Made by a program: the position numbers and the translations under genes. This document shows, piece by piece, positions 38,009 to 53,058 of a stretch of DNA of 64,000 nucleotides. The notes below the pieces were generated by a model that searched no databases, had not been told where the DNA came from, and saw only the letters and a program-made list of their open reading frames with translations. The first letter of the stretch is position 1; every line of letters begins with the position of its first letter. Source of the DNA: Hyaloscypha bicolor E (lineage: Eukaryota > Ascomycota > Leotiomycetes > Helotiales > Hyaloscyphaceae); contig NW_020194615.1 in the NCBI RefSeq assembly GCF_002865645.1, positions 248,001 through 312,000 of the forward strand, given 5' to 3'.

Positions 38009-41000
38009 TTACCTCTCCCCCCTTGGAAAAAGCTTGTCCTCAAGTAAATAGGTATTATAAAATTATTATTCAAATTATTATAGTTCTCTGTTCTATTCTT
38101 TCAGGCTTATATCCAGTCGACTAGCTTCTTTAGTAGGCCTGGCTATTATTAATTAGCCAAGTAGTAGTCTTATAGCTTATAAGGAAAGTATTTCAGATTA
38201 GAAGCCGGATACTAGTTAAGATCTTTATTATACTCTACTTAACTAATCCTATATAGAAGCTTTCCCTGCTCTGCTTTTAATACTAGAATATCCTATATTT
38301 TGTATTCTCGGTCTATTATTACTTGAATTAGTAAAGGTAGTTTGTTTTTCTGGCCAGGTAGTAGATTGTTGGTAGCCTTATATAGATAGTCTGGAGAAAA
38401 TATATTATGAATTTTAATACTTTTAGATAGTTCAATTTTATAGAAGTTACTAACTTAATATAAAATCGGATAAAACCCGGCCATTTAATAGTCTAGCTTA
38501 TAACTAGGGTATTATATTTTCTATTTCTTTATTAATATATATACCTTATCTCCTACTTTGAAATCTATAAGGCAATATTTAATATTAGTATATTTCTCTA
38601 TTCTTCTTTATATCTATTTTATATTCTCCTTACCTTTCTTTATAGTATTCTCTATCTATCTAGTAATCTATTAAGCCTTTATCTTACTTAGCTTGTCTTG
38701 GGATATAGTTATTAGAATTAACTAGTTAAAAGAGGTTTATAAAAGCCTACTATTAAAAAGTTTATATAGAGATATACTAATAGAGCTATATAAAAGAATA
38801 AGTTAAATATAATTAATTATTAGTAAATACTTATTCTAGTTATCTTAGTAATATATAATATATAGGTATAATTATTAATTAATATATTAGTTTATAATTT
38901 CTGTCTATTTATTAGTTTATAGGTAATATACTATTAATAGCTTTAGCTTTATATCCAGAATTCTATTAAATTCCTTCCAGAATACTAATATAAATTACGA
39001 ACTATAATTAGAAATAATAAAGGCTAAAGGGCTATAGTAATAGTAAATAGTTCGGAGATATATCTTTACTATATTCTTTATTATAATTATCTTATAATAA
39101 GATATAGAAATAGCTTATTTATTTAATTAGTTAATTATAATATATATAGTATTATAGCCGGATTTCCAGCCAGGTATTAACTTGAAATCCATTATAATAT
39201 ATTATTATAAGTAATCCGGAACTAGTAAAAAGTAAAATAAACCAGAGATCTTATTTCTTGGAATATTTGCCTATTTATATAGTTAATAGTTACGGATATA
39301 TTAAGTAATATTATATTATATATTCTTCTAGTAATATTATAGCTATAATAGCTTATATATCTTATTTTTACTAGAATATACTATAGAGACTTAGTTATAA
39401 GCCTTATGAATTAAATTTATATATAACTATTTCTCTAGTATTATAAGTTATTTATAATAAAATAATAACTTATTCTTTATAATAAAGTCGGTATTATTCC
39501 GTTTAGCTTACTTATAAAGGGCTTATAAAAAAAGGGCTTTATAATTATTCTATAGGATCCGTTTAACTAAATTATTTATTTTATTAAGATTATTATTATT
39601 GTTTTAAAAAGAGGAAAAAGAATTAACTTTAATACTAAGATCCTAGAATACCTTTAAGTTAACTTGGTCTTGAGAAAAAAAGGCCTTAATATAGTATTTC
39701 TCTTTTACTTTATCTTACTAAATAATCTTATTATCTTAGTATATTAGAGTATTAGCCTTTATATTCTATTTACCAGATCTATATTAGATAATAAAGTAGT
39801 ATTTAGCTAAGGCTTTAGTTTATCTAGCTTATTTACTTATAAGCTTCTTTATTATTATAAAGTACTTTAATAAGTAGTAGTCTATATAAATTTATATTTA
39901 ATAGGCAGTTCCTTAAAGTTCCGGATACTATTAATCTAAGACTATATAATAGTAAGTATTTCTTTATTATATATCTTATAGTTATATTTTATAAGTATTA
40001 TTATCTTTAAGAAAAATATTACGGGATATTACTTATTATTATATTATTAGAAAAGAATACTAGTAATAATACTATCTGAAATATTAGTCTCGATTATTAA
40101 TTATTACTCTAGGTTATAGTAATAGAATAGAGCTAATAATATAAGATAGGCTTTAAGCTTCTCAAAAGCATTCTAATAAACCTTATTAAATAAGAAAAAA
40201 ACATTTATATATATAAGATTTAATAGAGGCTTAGTAATCTTATTATAATTATAAATAAATCTCCTATAGAAATTATAGAACCCCAGAAAGACTTATATTT
40301 CTCTTATAGTCCGAAAAGCTTCCTAATTCTTTATAATAGTAACCTTCTCAGAATTAACTTTAATACTATTTATAAAGATAATAAAGCCAAAATATTTCAT
40401 ATATATAATATAAAATTTGTATTTCTTAATATCTACTTATAAGTCTATATTCTAGAACTATTAAAAAACCTTCTTTATATAAAGTTTATACTCTAACTTA
40501 TTATTAGAATAAATAAAGATATTATTCAGATAAGCTATATAAAAGTTATTTAGGTAATTAAATAGGATATTATTTATATAATACTAGTAGATAGCTAGCC
40601 TATTAGTTAATTCAAAAAATAAAACCTTATATTTATATATCCTATAATATATATAGAATATTATTAATTCCTCTAATTCGGGATCTATATAGATTCGGTA
40701 GAAAGCCTAATAAATATTAAGCTTTATAAAGATTTCTGTTTTACTAATTCTAGCCAAGATCTTATTAATAAGAGAAAAAGGGTAATAGTTCTTATAAGTA
40801 ATCTAGTTAAACTTCCGGTAGTTAATATAGAACTATAGGCTCCTATAAGGCTTTCTTATAAAAAGAATAGGGATTATAAATAGTAATTAACTAGAAGTAA
40901 TAAAACTCTTATTAAGATTCTCTAGAAAATATTTCTTTATAGCCTCTAATTTAGCTATTATTATCTTATATAAAGGGCTATATCCCAGATATCTCTTTAT

Positions 41001-43523
41001 TTCCTTTTCTAATTATATTCTATAATTATATAACTAATAGAAAAATAAAATATTAGAGACTTCTTTAGAGAAAATACTATTAAACTTAATATATTATTCG
41101 GGAATAATAGGATTTTTAATATTAGCTCTCGGAAAGGGCTTTTTTTATTATTTAAAGAAGCTATTAATCTTATAGAGGCTTATAGTAAAGGCTTTATTCT
41201 CGGATTATTAGAGGTTATAATATATACCTATAGAACTAATACTAGTAATCTCAATAGTAAAAGCTTTTACTAGCTTTCTTTTTATATATAGTCTCTTCTA
41301 ATATAGGGTATTTATAGAATAAATAATACTAGCTAAAAAGTTTTCTATTTAGTAATAACTATCTTAAATATTTTATTTATAAAAGTATTTAATCTTTAGC
41401 TTCCAAGAAATAGAAATAACTAGTACTAGTTTAGGCTCTTTATCCGGATCTAATTCGGAATTAGTAAAGTTATACTCGGAAATAGTATTATTAGTAGAGC
41501 TAGTATATAAAGAGAAGTTAGTAGTAAAGTTATTCTCTATATTATAGTTCTTAATAAAAGCTTGTTTTTTAATAACTTATTATTAGTTCTCCTTATTAAA
41601 TATATAGTTTCTAACTTTAATATTTGCTTAATAGTCGAAATAAGAGATATATTTTAAAGCAGGAAATAGAGCCTCTCGAGATATAAGGATCTCTTATATA
41701 ACCGAGAGTAATAGAGGAAGAAGTTCGGACTATATTAAATATTAGTTTCGGATATTAAGAAATAAGTTAAAGTATTTCAGCTATTTATAGCCGAGAATAA
41801 GGTTATAGAATCCAAGCTTAAAAATTAATAAGAGAATATTATACTATTATTTCTAGTTAATAGTAAAGTATATTCTTAAGAAATAGGTAATACAGGTTTC
41901 TAGCTTGCTATTATATTTCTTAATACTAATAGGTTTAGATAAGTACTAGAACTTGAGATTAAAGAAGGTAATAATATCTATAGTAAGAAAAGTATTAATA
42001 AATATAAAACTATTTACTCCGGAATTAGTAAAAAAGGAGATATTAACTAAATATCTATTATAAGATAAGCTATAGGATATAGTCAAGTATAATTCTCTTA
42101 TTAACTAGTCCAGATTAATCTCTATAAGATTAACTTCAAGTTTACCTAAGAAAAAGTCTTTTTCTAGACATTCTTATTTCCCGGTATATTATTTGTATTA
42201 GCCTCTATAAGCTTATTATTCTCCTCTAGTTCCTTAATATTAGTAATATACTTTAATACTAGATAGTTACAAGCTATATAACTAGTTTAAAAATAATTAA
42301 AGCAAGTTAAGATTAAAGTAGAAATGCTTTCTTTCTTAATAGCTAGCTTACTAATAGTCGGAAATATTCGAGTTAGTATAAAGATATAAGAAGTTATTAT
42401 ATAGAGCTCGGGAGTAATAAATATAGAAGTATTAGAAGTAATAAAGATTAAAAGAATAGTAATAGCTTAAGCCTTAATATACTTTCTAAAGCTCTTATAA
42501 GTCTATAATACTTTTTTCTCGGAATTAATTAATAAAACTATATAATATAGGTTATAAAGTATATAGATAAAATAATACTAGCTTATATATTATTCTTAAA
42601 GAAAGAGTATTAGCTTATTATATAGCTTATTAAGATAGTTCTATAAATAAATCTAAGCTTTATTTACTAAATAAATAAATTTAATCTTAAACTTATAAAA
42701 GATCTAAACCTTATTTATTTATAACTTCTTATATTTATATTTAGCTTTATATATATAATAAGAATTAATAAAGTATTTACCGAAATAGTTAATTATCTTT
42801 ATAGCTATCTTAAAAGAATTAGTAATATTAGGCTTATATTAAGTATATAAATAGTATTAGATATTACTTTTTATATAATTAAAGATATAGTATATATAGA
42901 TATTCTCATTTATATAATAGTCTATATTAACTTTGAATTTACTAATAATCTGGACTTATTAATAGTTATAAATTAGGTTTTTGCTATTACTAAACTTCGA
43001 GAAATCCGGAATCTTTATAAAGCAGAACTTACTATATTTAGGAACTTCTCTAGCCGAATATATTTATTTAATAAGAGGAACTAGGAAGTTAGGTACTATA
43101 TTATAGTATTTAGATTAGGAGCAGATATTACTCGAAGTATAATCTCTATTAATAAAATATCCTCGGGAAAGCTTTTTTATATTAAATAAATAAGCTAGAC
43201 TAGTAGCCAAGCTATTTAGAGTTATATAGTTAGTTTGGGCATTTATTTAGATCTTGATTTAGGCTTATTATAATATAAGTATATTAGAATAAATATTAGA
43301 TAGAATAGATAATTCTTTTAGAATAGAAGGTTCTATTCTAGAGGTATTATTAGTACCGGAAATAAGAGATAGGGTTATAGAATATAAGTAAAGACCTTTA
43401 GAAAGGCTATTAGTATAAGAGGCTATATTAAAGGTATTAGGTATATATAATTTATATATAGGGAATTATTTTAGAAGAAATATTCTAGAGCCTTTTTAGG
43501 TAGAAAAAGTAAGCTTAGTTTAA

Positions 43524-43807
43524 TATTACAGACCTATAAAGGGAGCCTATAGATAAGGTACTTATAAGAGAATTATTTATTAAGAAAACTAAGCTAAGGA
43601 GAAAAGAAAGTCTTAAGTTAAGGTTCCTTAAATATTTATAGTTCTTCGCTTATAGCTTGGCCTAATAAGGCTTAATATCCTAAATTTCCCAAAGTATAGC
43701 TTTCCTTAGCTTCATTACGTGCGACTATTATATAATTCCAGATATTAAGCTCAGATACCAGATATTAGATTCAGATACCAGGCTAAATAAAGTATGAAAT
43801 TGTAATA
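43524..43807 (-). repeat. Gypsy F 5' LTR
   Basis: 284 bp, same ends as 37725-38008, followed by the second TTATA. Confidence 0.93.
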
Positions 43808-43812
43808 TTATA

Positions 43813-46800
43813 TTAATTTCCGATATATTTAGTAACTTGAATATAGGTTAGCTATAAGATATAATTACTAGTATAATATATAGGAATTATAGAAATAGAA
43901 GCTAATTATAAAAGAAAAAGAAATAAAAAAATAAAATAAGAAATATTATACTAAAATAATATAAATTAGATCTTAGTTAGAAATAGACTCTAATACTCGG
44001 AAATAAAGTTATATTATTAATTTAAATATTATTTTTAGTTATAATAAAAAAGCTTATTTCTGAATCCGGAAAAGATATCTAAAAAAGAAAATACTTTTAA
44101 TTTTAAATAAAATAATAAATAGAAATTAGAAATAAAAATTAAAAAAAAATCGGAAATAAGAAATTATATAAATAAACTAGAGAAACTTCTAGAAAAAGAA
44201 AAAATACTAAATAAAGAAAGAAAAAAGAATTTAGAAAAGTCAGAAAAATTAATAAAATTATATTTATTATATTTATTATATTTATTATTACTTTTAATAA
44301 TACTATTAAATATATCTAGTTTAATAAAAATAAAAATAAATACTATAGGTATTAAGCTAATAGAATAAAAAAGAAAGTATAAATAATAGAAATAAAACTA
44401 GAAAAGCTATTATCTTATTATTATTAATACTAAAACTTAAATCTTAGTTATATCTATTATTATTAACTAATTTCTCTCTAATTCCGGTTTCTAAACCAAA
44501 AAATATATTTAAATAAAAAGTTAGCCTTTTAAGAATCTTATTAGTAAAAGTCTCAGATATAGAAACTTTATAATTAATTATAGAAGAAATTATTAAGATT
44601 AATATAACTAAGAATAAATATATACTAATACCAGATTTAAAACTACTATTTATAAAAGCTTTTAAAATATTATAATTTCAAGAAAATAATATTTCTATAT
44701 TCTTAGAATAATATATAAATATATATAAGAACTATTATATTTCTAATAATACTAAAAAAGAAAGAATTATCTATTATATCTCTTCTATTTATAAGAATTA
44801 GATTAAGGCTATATCGGAATACTATACTAATAATCTAGGAAATTATTAGGAAACTAAGTTCTTTAAAGCCTTACTAAAAAAATTCCGAGAATATAACTAG
44901 GAAATACTTAAAATTAGCTATAACTTTCTTAATTAGATTATTATATAAGCCCAGAATAAAGAAATTTCTTCTAAGTCTTATATTAATATATTTAATAAAA
45001 TATTAAAGAAATTACTAAAAAAAAGAAATATATAAAATTACTTAGTACTAAAAATTTATAAGGGAATTATTTATTCTAGTAAGAAATTATATTCTTAAAA
45101 ATATAAACTTTAAATCTATAGATATTTTTACTTATAAATATAGTAAGATATATAAAAAGGTAATAATATTTTATTAATATAAAGAAAAAAAATACTATTT
45201 TAATATTACTAATAACTCAGATATATCTAAACTTAAATAAAAATACTTAAATATAATAGTTTATAATATAATTCCTAAACTAGAAAATAATTATTTTTTA
45301 CTAGTCTCTTCTATTATATTTCATAAAGCTACTATAAATATAAGTAAGAAAAGAATCTAGCCTATAGCTAATTATATAAAACTTACTAAAAGTAATAAAC
45401 CTAAAAGAAATAATATTAACTAGCTAATAAAAAGTCTAGAAAAACTATTTATTATTATTATAACTTAAGAAAACCTATAAAAATAACTTAATATAGCTAC
45501 TATTATAATTTAGGAGAATATCTATAGTCTATTTATATAATCTAGTTAATTATAATAAATATAATAGTATTAATAGCCTAGTAAATATAATCGGGTCTTT
45601 AGAAAAATATACTAGAATTTATAGTAAAAGTTATAGGAAATACTATAATAGCTATAGTAATTAAGCTAGATTAGATAAAGAATTTAGATAACTATATTCT
45701 AAAGAAAATTAGTCTCAAGTATAATTAGAGAATATTATTTAAGTTAATATAGCCTATAATATAAACCTAGAATTAAGAAAACGAATTTACTATAAATACT
45801 ATAATAAGAATAAAAATAATAATATTAATCCAGAATATATCTATATCTCTTAATTCTATTACTTACTAATAAAAAAGCTTATAAATTATAAATATACTTA
45901 TTAATTTAATAGAAAATAATATAAAGGGCTATTTAAGCTTAAATAAGAAAGTTTTTCCTTTTTCCTTACTAGTAAATACTAGTAATTTAACTAAATTATT
46001 TCTTAAGTCTAAGGAAAAAAATTTAACTATAACTTAAATACTTGACTTAAAAATATCTAGAAATTAATAAGAGATATCTAGTTTACTAGATAAGAAAAAG
46101 AAAAAGAAACTAGCTAACCGGAATTTATATATAAAAGCAAGTAAGTTATATCTAGAAAATCTAAATAGCTACTTTGCTTTAAGGGAAATTATATTAGAAT
46201 TATTAATACTTTAGGTTCTAGAATTAATAAATAATACTAAGATTTAGCTATAAATAGTATTTCTATTAATAATATAATAGATTTCTTATTAAGGAAAAAG
46301 AAAAAAGAAATAGAAATAGCTAAAAAGGTCTTCTAAAAATAAACTAAAGCAGAAAAAAAGCTATTCTATATAAGAGGCTAGAAGAATAGTATTCTAAGAA
46401 ATAATAAATAAGGAAATATTCTAGCTAAGAATATAAATATTAATAGTTCCGGAAATAAATAGAATAGATTAAGAACTTAATATACTCTTAATTATAATAA
46501 GTATAAAACTTCTAAAATTAATAATATTCTAATAAGATTACTAAAGAAAGTAACTATTCTATTTCTAAAAATTTAGAAAAAAACGAAAATATTTATTAAT
46601 ATCTTAAAAATACCAGATCTAGTTACTATACTTTAGAACTAATAAATTAAAGATAATATTTCCTATTTTACTATTCTATAAATAGGAAATACTATTATAT
46701 TAAATATAATTAAATATATTAGAAAATCTATAAAGCTAGTAGCTATAGCTTATATAATAAATAAAATATTTAAGAAATTAGAAATATTAGTTTAGGTATC

Positions 46801-49800
46801 TAATACTAATAAAATTATTTAATTTAAATATTACTAGCTTATAAACATATTATATAATCTCTATATCTCTAATTTATATTTCAAGAACCTTAAAAGAATA
46901 TTAAATATAAAGAAATAATTAATATTAGAACTAAAGTTAATATTTTCCCCAAAAAGATCTCTAGAAATATTAGTAAAATAGTATATAATATTATAGATTA
47001 TTAAATATCTATTATTACTAGAGTAGAATATAAATTTATAAAAATAATAAAGCTTAAAGCTAAGATTATAAATAGAATAGAATATGAAAATATATTCTTT
47101 CTAATTAAAAAAGCTCTAAAGATTCTATTTAATTAATTATTTTTAGTAAAAATAAAAATAAAAATTATATATAAGAATAATAGTTTATAAAATAGAAAGT
47201 TTATTAATTCTAAAAATAACTAGAATACCTATACTATTATAATTATTTCATTTTTAAAGAATACTAGAAAACAGAAAAAAGTAATAGTTTAAGAATACTA
47301 AGTTTCTAGAATTAAGGAATTAAGTAATATAAAATAGGAAACTAAAAAGAAAAAAGAAAAATAAAGCCTAATATTATAACTAGTAATAATATTAGGGAAA
47401 ATAGAAAAATACTAGAATTTCTTATAAATTCTTTTATTTTAGGTTTAGGAATTTAGAAAATTAATAATATTTTTAAGGAAACTAAAGTAGAAGAGGCTTT
47501 AGTTAGAATATTATTAAGAATAGTTCCGAATTTAATAGAAAAAGAAATAAAAAGAATATTAAATAAAAATATTTCTAAAAAAGAAATAAAATAATATCTT
47601 CTAATAATAAAGAAATATATTCTTAAAGCTAAGAAATATAGAATCCAAGATTAGAAAGAATTCTAGAATATATAGAAGCTTAAGGAAAATATATTAAAAT
47701 ACTAGATAAAAAGGCATTCTTTATATTTAACTAGAAAGAAACTAAATAGAAAGATTATAAATTCCGGAGATTAGATAAAAAGAATACTAGAGAAAATAAT
47801 TATAGCTCTTAAAAAAAAGATAATAACTATAGTTTATTTCTAGTTATAAGAATATATAAAATAAAAAATAAAAAGATTTAATTAGTAAATACTAATAATA
47901 GAACTAGAGAAGGCCTAGATAAATATTCGGACTAGTTTAAGAAATCCGAAACTAGAGAATACCTATAGAAATATATTAGGAAATATAAGAACTACTTTTT
48001 ACCGAGAATATTAGTTATTCTAAAAGATTTATAACTTACTCCGAAATATCTTAAATAATTAAATATTAGTAACTAGCTCTAGGAAAAGAAACTAGCTATA
48101 TTCTAAGAATTAATAATTAATTAAGAAAATATAATTATATTTAATTAGAAAGAAATAGGAAAAGTTTATAAAAATATTAGCCTATTTATTCTAATTAAGA
48201 CTATTAAATATAAAGCCTAGTAAAAGAAGAATTTCCTATATTCTAAAGCTCTAGTACTAATAATAATAAAAATATTATTAAAATATCTAGATTATAAAAT
48301 TCTTAAGAAATATAATAGACCTTACTAAAATCTATAATTCTTGGTTATAAAAAAGATTATTAGAACTTATAGACTAATTAATATTATTATAAAAATGAAT
48401 TTAATAATCCTATAAAATACTAACCTATTCTTATTTACTAATAAGATCTTAGAGAAATTTACTAGATATATTTATATCTTTCTAATTAATTTCTTCTCTA
48501 AATATAATTAGCTTATACTAGACTATTATAATAGAGATTTGATTATATTTATAATACCTCTAGAATTATTAAGAATAACTATATTATTTTAAGAAGCTAC
48601 TAATTCTATTATATAATTTATATGAGTTATTATAATTATTCTAGAGAATTTATTTCCCAAAATTACTATACTATTTATTAATAATATTAAAGTTAAAAGA
48701 CTTTATATAAACTATAATAAATAATTTATTTTATCTAGTATTTAGTATTTTATATTTAAATATTTTTAAAACCTAAATATAATTTTAGATAAAATTAAAT
48801 AAGCTAGAGTTAGTATTAAAGAAAAATTATAATTCTATTATAATAGTATAGTTATTATTAACTTTATTTATAAAGTACTTAGAAAAAGCCTTTTAAGTTT
48901 AGGAATTACTAAAATCTTAAAATAAAAATATTATAATAGTATAACTAAAAATAAGGTATTTATTAGAATTATTATTTACTATTATATTTAAATTAAAGGC
49001 TTTATAATTATTACTAAACCCATTTACTACTTAATAAGAAAAGATATAATATAGAACTAGAGTAATAAATAAAAGCAAACTATATAAATTCTTTAAGAAA
49101 AGCTTATTATTATTCTAATATTTTATAAGTTATATTATAATTTATTAGAAAATTAGGAAATAATTATATTAGTAATAAATACTAGCCTAGATAAATAAGG
49201 TAGAACTCTTAGTTAATATAATAATAAAGAAAGAAAAAAGTTATATAATATAAGTCTGAAATCTAGAATAATACTAAATAAAAATATAATACTACTAAAA
49301 AAAATATTAAGAGTTAGTAAAATATTTATAAAAAGTATAATTCTGGCTATATAGAATTTACTTTATTCTTAAACTAGATACTAATATACTCGTTATATAG
49401 CTAAGTAAAGCGGCTATAAATCTTTCTAAAGTTCTAGTTACTTACTAGTTAGTATAAATTTAACTATTTGACTTTAAAGTTAAGTATATTAAAAAAAACC
49501 AAGTATACTATTACTAACGGATTATTAAGATACCTATAATTAGAAAGTAATATTAAAGATAATAAAGATATTAATAAATAATTAGTAATAGAGCTTAATA
49601 TTATTAGAATAGTATTTATTAAATAAAAAGTTTAGTTAAAGAAAGTAATTCCGGTTTAGTTATATAATATTATTTTAAGTAATTAGACTTCTAAAACCTT
49701 TACTAGATATTTAGATAATAGTATCTAGTTACTAGAGATTAATAATTAAAGCCTTACTATATCTAGAAGCAAATTAGTAATATTAAAAAAAAAATATCCG

Positions 49801-50142
49801 AAAGTTATATAATAAAGACTATAGCCTTTTATATATAACCTCTAGTAAAATAGTAAATAATAATACTAATTCCTATACTTTATTTAATAACCTAACTATT
49901 TTACTAGATTCCTTAAATAATAGCTATTTCGAATAATATTAGAATATTATATAATATCTTATAATACTTTCTAGATTAGAAGAAATATCTAGAATAAAGT
50001 TTCAAAAATTAAATAAAAAAGCTTTAAATTATAGTATAAGAAATTAATTACTCTAGAGAGTTATATCTAAACTATATCTACTTTAATTTATTATTAATAA
50101 CCAAGAATAAAGAGAAATTATTATTAAAGAGCTATATAATAA
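43813..50142 (+). pseudogene. Gypsy B gag-pol, first part (gag, RT, RNase H, start of integrase)
   Basis: Plus-strand frames, reading TAR as Gln, give a gag-like region (about 44.4-46.0 kb). A classic ascomycete gypsy RT lies at about 48250-48720. It contains NPWFLVxKK-like, then RTYRLINIIIKMN (RLIN, MN), then a FFSKYNQLILD block, then LFINNIKVK where PFVDDIGVKG is expected (both Asp to Asn). RNase H-like sequence follows at 49.1-49.6 kb. The zinc-binding start of integrase (NNQEQREIIIKELYNKT) ends at 50142, exactly where a foreign insertion begins. The continuation is at about 53080. No intact frame remains. Confidence 0.75.
49804..49839. repeat. 36-bp palindrome inside gypsy B pol
   Basis: Differs from the gypsy B LTR palindrome at one position (G-to-A in the core) yet lies in the coding region between RNase H and integrase. 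Confidence 0.85.
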
Positions 50143-50229
50143 GACGAGTTTAGAGCCGCTTCGCTAAAATTATTGCTAGCGGCCCTATACAAGCTCCGGG
50201 GCTAGCAATAATTTTGCCCTAAACTCGTC
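50143..50229. repeat. 87-bp foldback (inverted repeat)
   Basis: Arms GACGAGTTTAG (50143) and CTAAACTCGTC (50219) pair perfectly, and an inner AAAATTATTGCTAGC / GCTAGCAATAATTTT pair is also perfect. The two stems are joined by a short bulge and a loop of about 20 bp. It is far richer in GC than its surroundings and not RIPed. Confidence 0.95.
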
Positions 50230-50479
50230 CCGAGTAGCTTTAAATAATATCTTTTTAGTAATAAACTTTTTATAAACTTTTAATAAATTATATAAAAAAG
50301 AAAATAGGTTATAAATATATAAATTTATTTATAAATAAGCTAAAACTATTCTCTTAAGTTATATTTTAATAACTAAGATTTAAAATTAATATATATATAT
50401 AATATTATTATTAAATTTTAATAATATAAGTATTTTAAATAAGTTTTAAAAATTAAAGAATATTAATATATAAATTATT

Positions 50480-52295
50480 TTTAAAAAAAAGTAAAAGTTT
50501 ATTAAGCTTTATATAATATTTTTATTTTTATTTTTTGTTTTTATCTTTTATTTATTTTTAAAATTCTTTTATTAATAAGTATTATATAAAGAAAGGTTTT
50601 AATAAATCTTTTAATATTTATATAAGTTTATTTTAAAAAAAGTCTTTAAATATAAAATAAAAATTCTATATATATAAAAGACTTTAATTAAAAAAGCTTT
50701 TTAAAAACTTTATATTATTAAATATATTAAAAATATAAATTACTTTTAAAATCTTTTTTAAATAAAAATATTTAAAGATATATTACTTATTTTAATAAGA
50801 ATTTTAATATTTATTATATAATTAAATAATATTTTTATAAATTAATAAAATTTAACTTAATATAATTTACTTTTAATAAAAGAATTTAATTTCTTATATT
50901 TCTTATATATAATATTACCTTATTAAGTTATAATAAACTTTCTTTTATTAATTTAATTTATAAAACTCTTTTTTATATTATATTATATTTTGAAATAAAT
51001 AATCTTATAAATTCTTAAACTTTAAACTTAATATAAATTCTTTAACTTATTAAAATTATTAATTATATATTTTAATTATTTATATATATAAAAACTTATA
51101 TTTAATATATTAAATTTAGTTTATTTTTATTTTTTATTTCTAATATAAATTATATAAAAAAAATTAAGTAAAATTTATAAAAAGTCTTTTTATTATAATA
51201 AGAAATAATATTATTTTTATAAAGCTTTTTAGCTTTTTCTTTATTCTTTATTTATATTTTAATTAAATATATAATATTAATATAATTCTTTTAAATATTA
51301 AATTTAAAATATTATTATAAAATATATAAAAAATTTATAATTATTAAAACTTAATAATATAAGTCTAATAATATTAAATTTTATAATATAAATACTTTAA
51401 ATAAAAATAAATAAGTTAAAAAAATTTAAATATATATAAATTATAAAATAATATAAATTATAAAATAATAAAAGTTTATTAAGTTTTATATAATATTTAT
51501 ATTTATTTTAATAAATTCTTATTTTTAATTCTAAATTATTTTATTAATAAAAGTAATTTATTAATATTAAGTAATATTTTTCTTTACTTTTCTTTAAATA
51601 TAAAAATATATTTTAATAAATCTTTTAATATTTTTTAAAAAATAAAAGCTATTATATTATATAATAAAATTATTTAATATTTTAAGTTATTTATAAGTTT
51701 TTAAAACAAATTATTATTAAAAGTTAATAATATTTTCTTTAATATAAATTTATTTTAAAAAAAGTCTTTAAATATTAAATATAATTTTTATATAATAGTT
51801 TTAATAGACTTTAATTAAAAGAGCTTTTTTTTTAAAAAAAAAATTACTATTAAAAATATTAAAAATATAAACTATTTTTAAAATTCTTTTTAAATTAAAA
51901 TATTAAAAATATATTTCTTGATTTAAAAGCTATTTTAATAAATAATTTAAGTTATATATTTCTTATATTATATATTATTTATTTAATTTATAATAAACTT
52001 TCTTTTATTAATTTAATTTATAAAACTCTTTATTATATTATATTATATTTTTAAATAATTAATTTTATAAATTCTTTAACTTTAAACTTAAAATAATTTC
52101 TTTAAATTATTTAAATTATTAATTATATATTTTAAATATTTATATATATATAAGAACTTATATTTATAAACTTATATTTAATATATTAAATTAAATTATT
52201 TATATCTAATATAAATTATATAAAAAATTAATTAAAATTTATAAAAACTCTTTTTAATTATAAAAGAAATAATATTATACTTATAAAGCTTTTTT
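50480..52295. repeat. Two ~1-kb tandem units, extremely AT-rich
   Basis: Landmarks recur in order: a GTTTATTAAG block at about 50489 and 51473; AAAAAAAGTCTTTAAAT; an AATAAACTTTCTTTTATTAAT block; and AAAACTCTTT followed by TATATTATATTATAT near 50963 and 52021. The unit is about 1.0 kb with internal indels. A shorter related stretch precedes it (50280-50480). Confidence 0.75.
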
Positions 52296-52785
52296 AATTC
52301 TTTCTTTTCTTTTATATTTATAAAGCTTTTTATTTTTCTTTATAAATTATTATAGCTTTTTTTCTTTTTATAAATTCTTATAGCTTTATTTATATATATA
52401 AAGTTCTTTTCTTTTCTTATAAGCTTTTTTAAGCCTTATTTATTATAGCCCTTACTTTTATTTATAAAGCTCTTTCTTTTTATATATTCTTTTAAGTCTT
52501 ACTTGCCTCTATAAGTAACTTATTACTTATATTCTTATTTATAGCTTTTTTTAGCCTTTATTTATATTTATAAAGCTGTTTCTTTTTTTTTATAATTTAT
52601 TATAGCTTTTTCTTTTATTTATTATTTTTTCTAAGCTATCTTATAAGCTTATAAAGCTTCTTCTTTCCTTATATAAACCCTTATAGCCTTACTCTTACTT
52701 ATAAAGCTCTCTCTTATATCTATAAAACTTCCCTTAAGCTCGCTAGGTATTAGGATTACGGTATGTAATATGCAAAAGTTTTAAT

Positions 52786-53058
52786 ATTCCTCACGTGACT
52801 TGTATTTTTAGGGAGTCCCGAGAGCTAGCCTGAGCCTTGAGAATTCCCCCCCGAGCTTTAAAAAATCGCAAGAAAAGCCCCTCGCATTCCAGAACTACTA
52901 AAATAGAGAGAAAGGCACTTGAGCTTCTCCTCTCTAATCCCTAGCTAAGCGCTAAGGATTTGGATGCAATCGCGTTCCGATGCGCGATTTCCTAGAAGGG
53001 GGAGATTCTGGTGTTCCTCACGTGACCCGTATTTTTCAGGAAGCCCCGGGAGCCAACC
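52786..53058 (+). repeat. 45-bp direct repeat pair around a GC-richer block
   Basis: 52786-52830 and 53014-53058 share TTCCTCACGTGAC, then GTATTTTT, then GGAG/GAAGYCCCGRGAGC. The intervening sequence (about 183 bp) is only lightly RIPed and contains no ORF. Both copies contain CACGTG. Confidence 0.85.

Larger units (their letters stand above)
37725..43807 (-). mobile_element. Ty3/gypsy element F, complete, minus strand, perfect TSD
   Basis: 6,083 bp with two 284-bp LTRs, flanked by TTATA at 37720-37724 and 43808-43812. On the minus strand: gag at the right; RT with AYLNNIFIYS (AYLDDILIYS, both Asp lost) near 40510-40540; integrase with an FILVFWKEFNRILDIKLK-like block near 38950-39010 and a HPQTDGQTE-like block near 38905; then a tail that ends LEDKLFPRGG-like next to the LTR. 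The purine-rich run beside the left LTR (38009-38045) is the polypurine tract. RIP stops are numerous. It sits inside the leader of gypsy B. Confidence 0.93.

Noticed and set aside
50143..50229. Foldback as the 3' hairpin of a Helitron
   Set aside because: No CTRR end or A^T insertion context was found at the expected distance, and the hairpin is much larger than a Helitron terminal hairpin; left unclassified.
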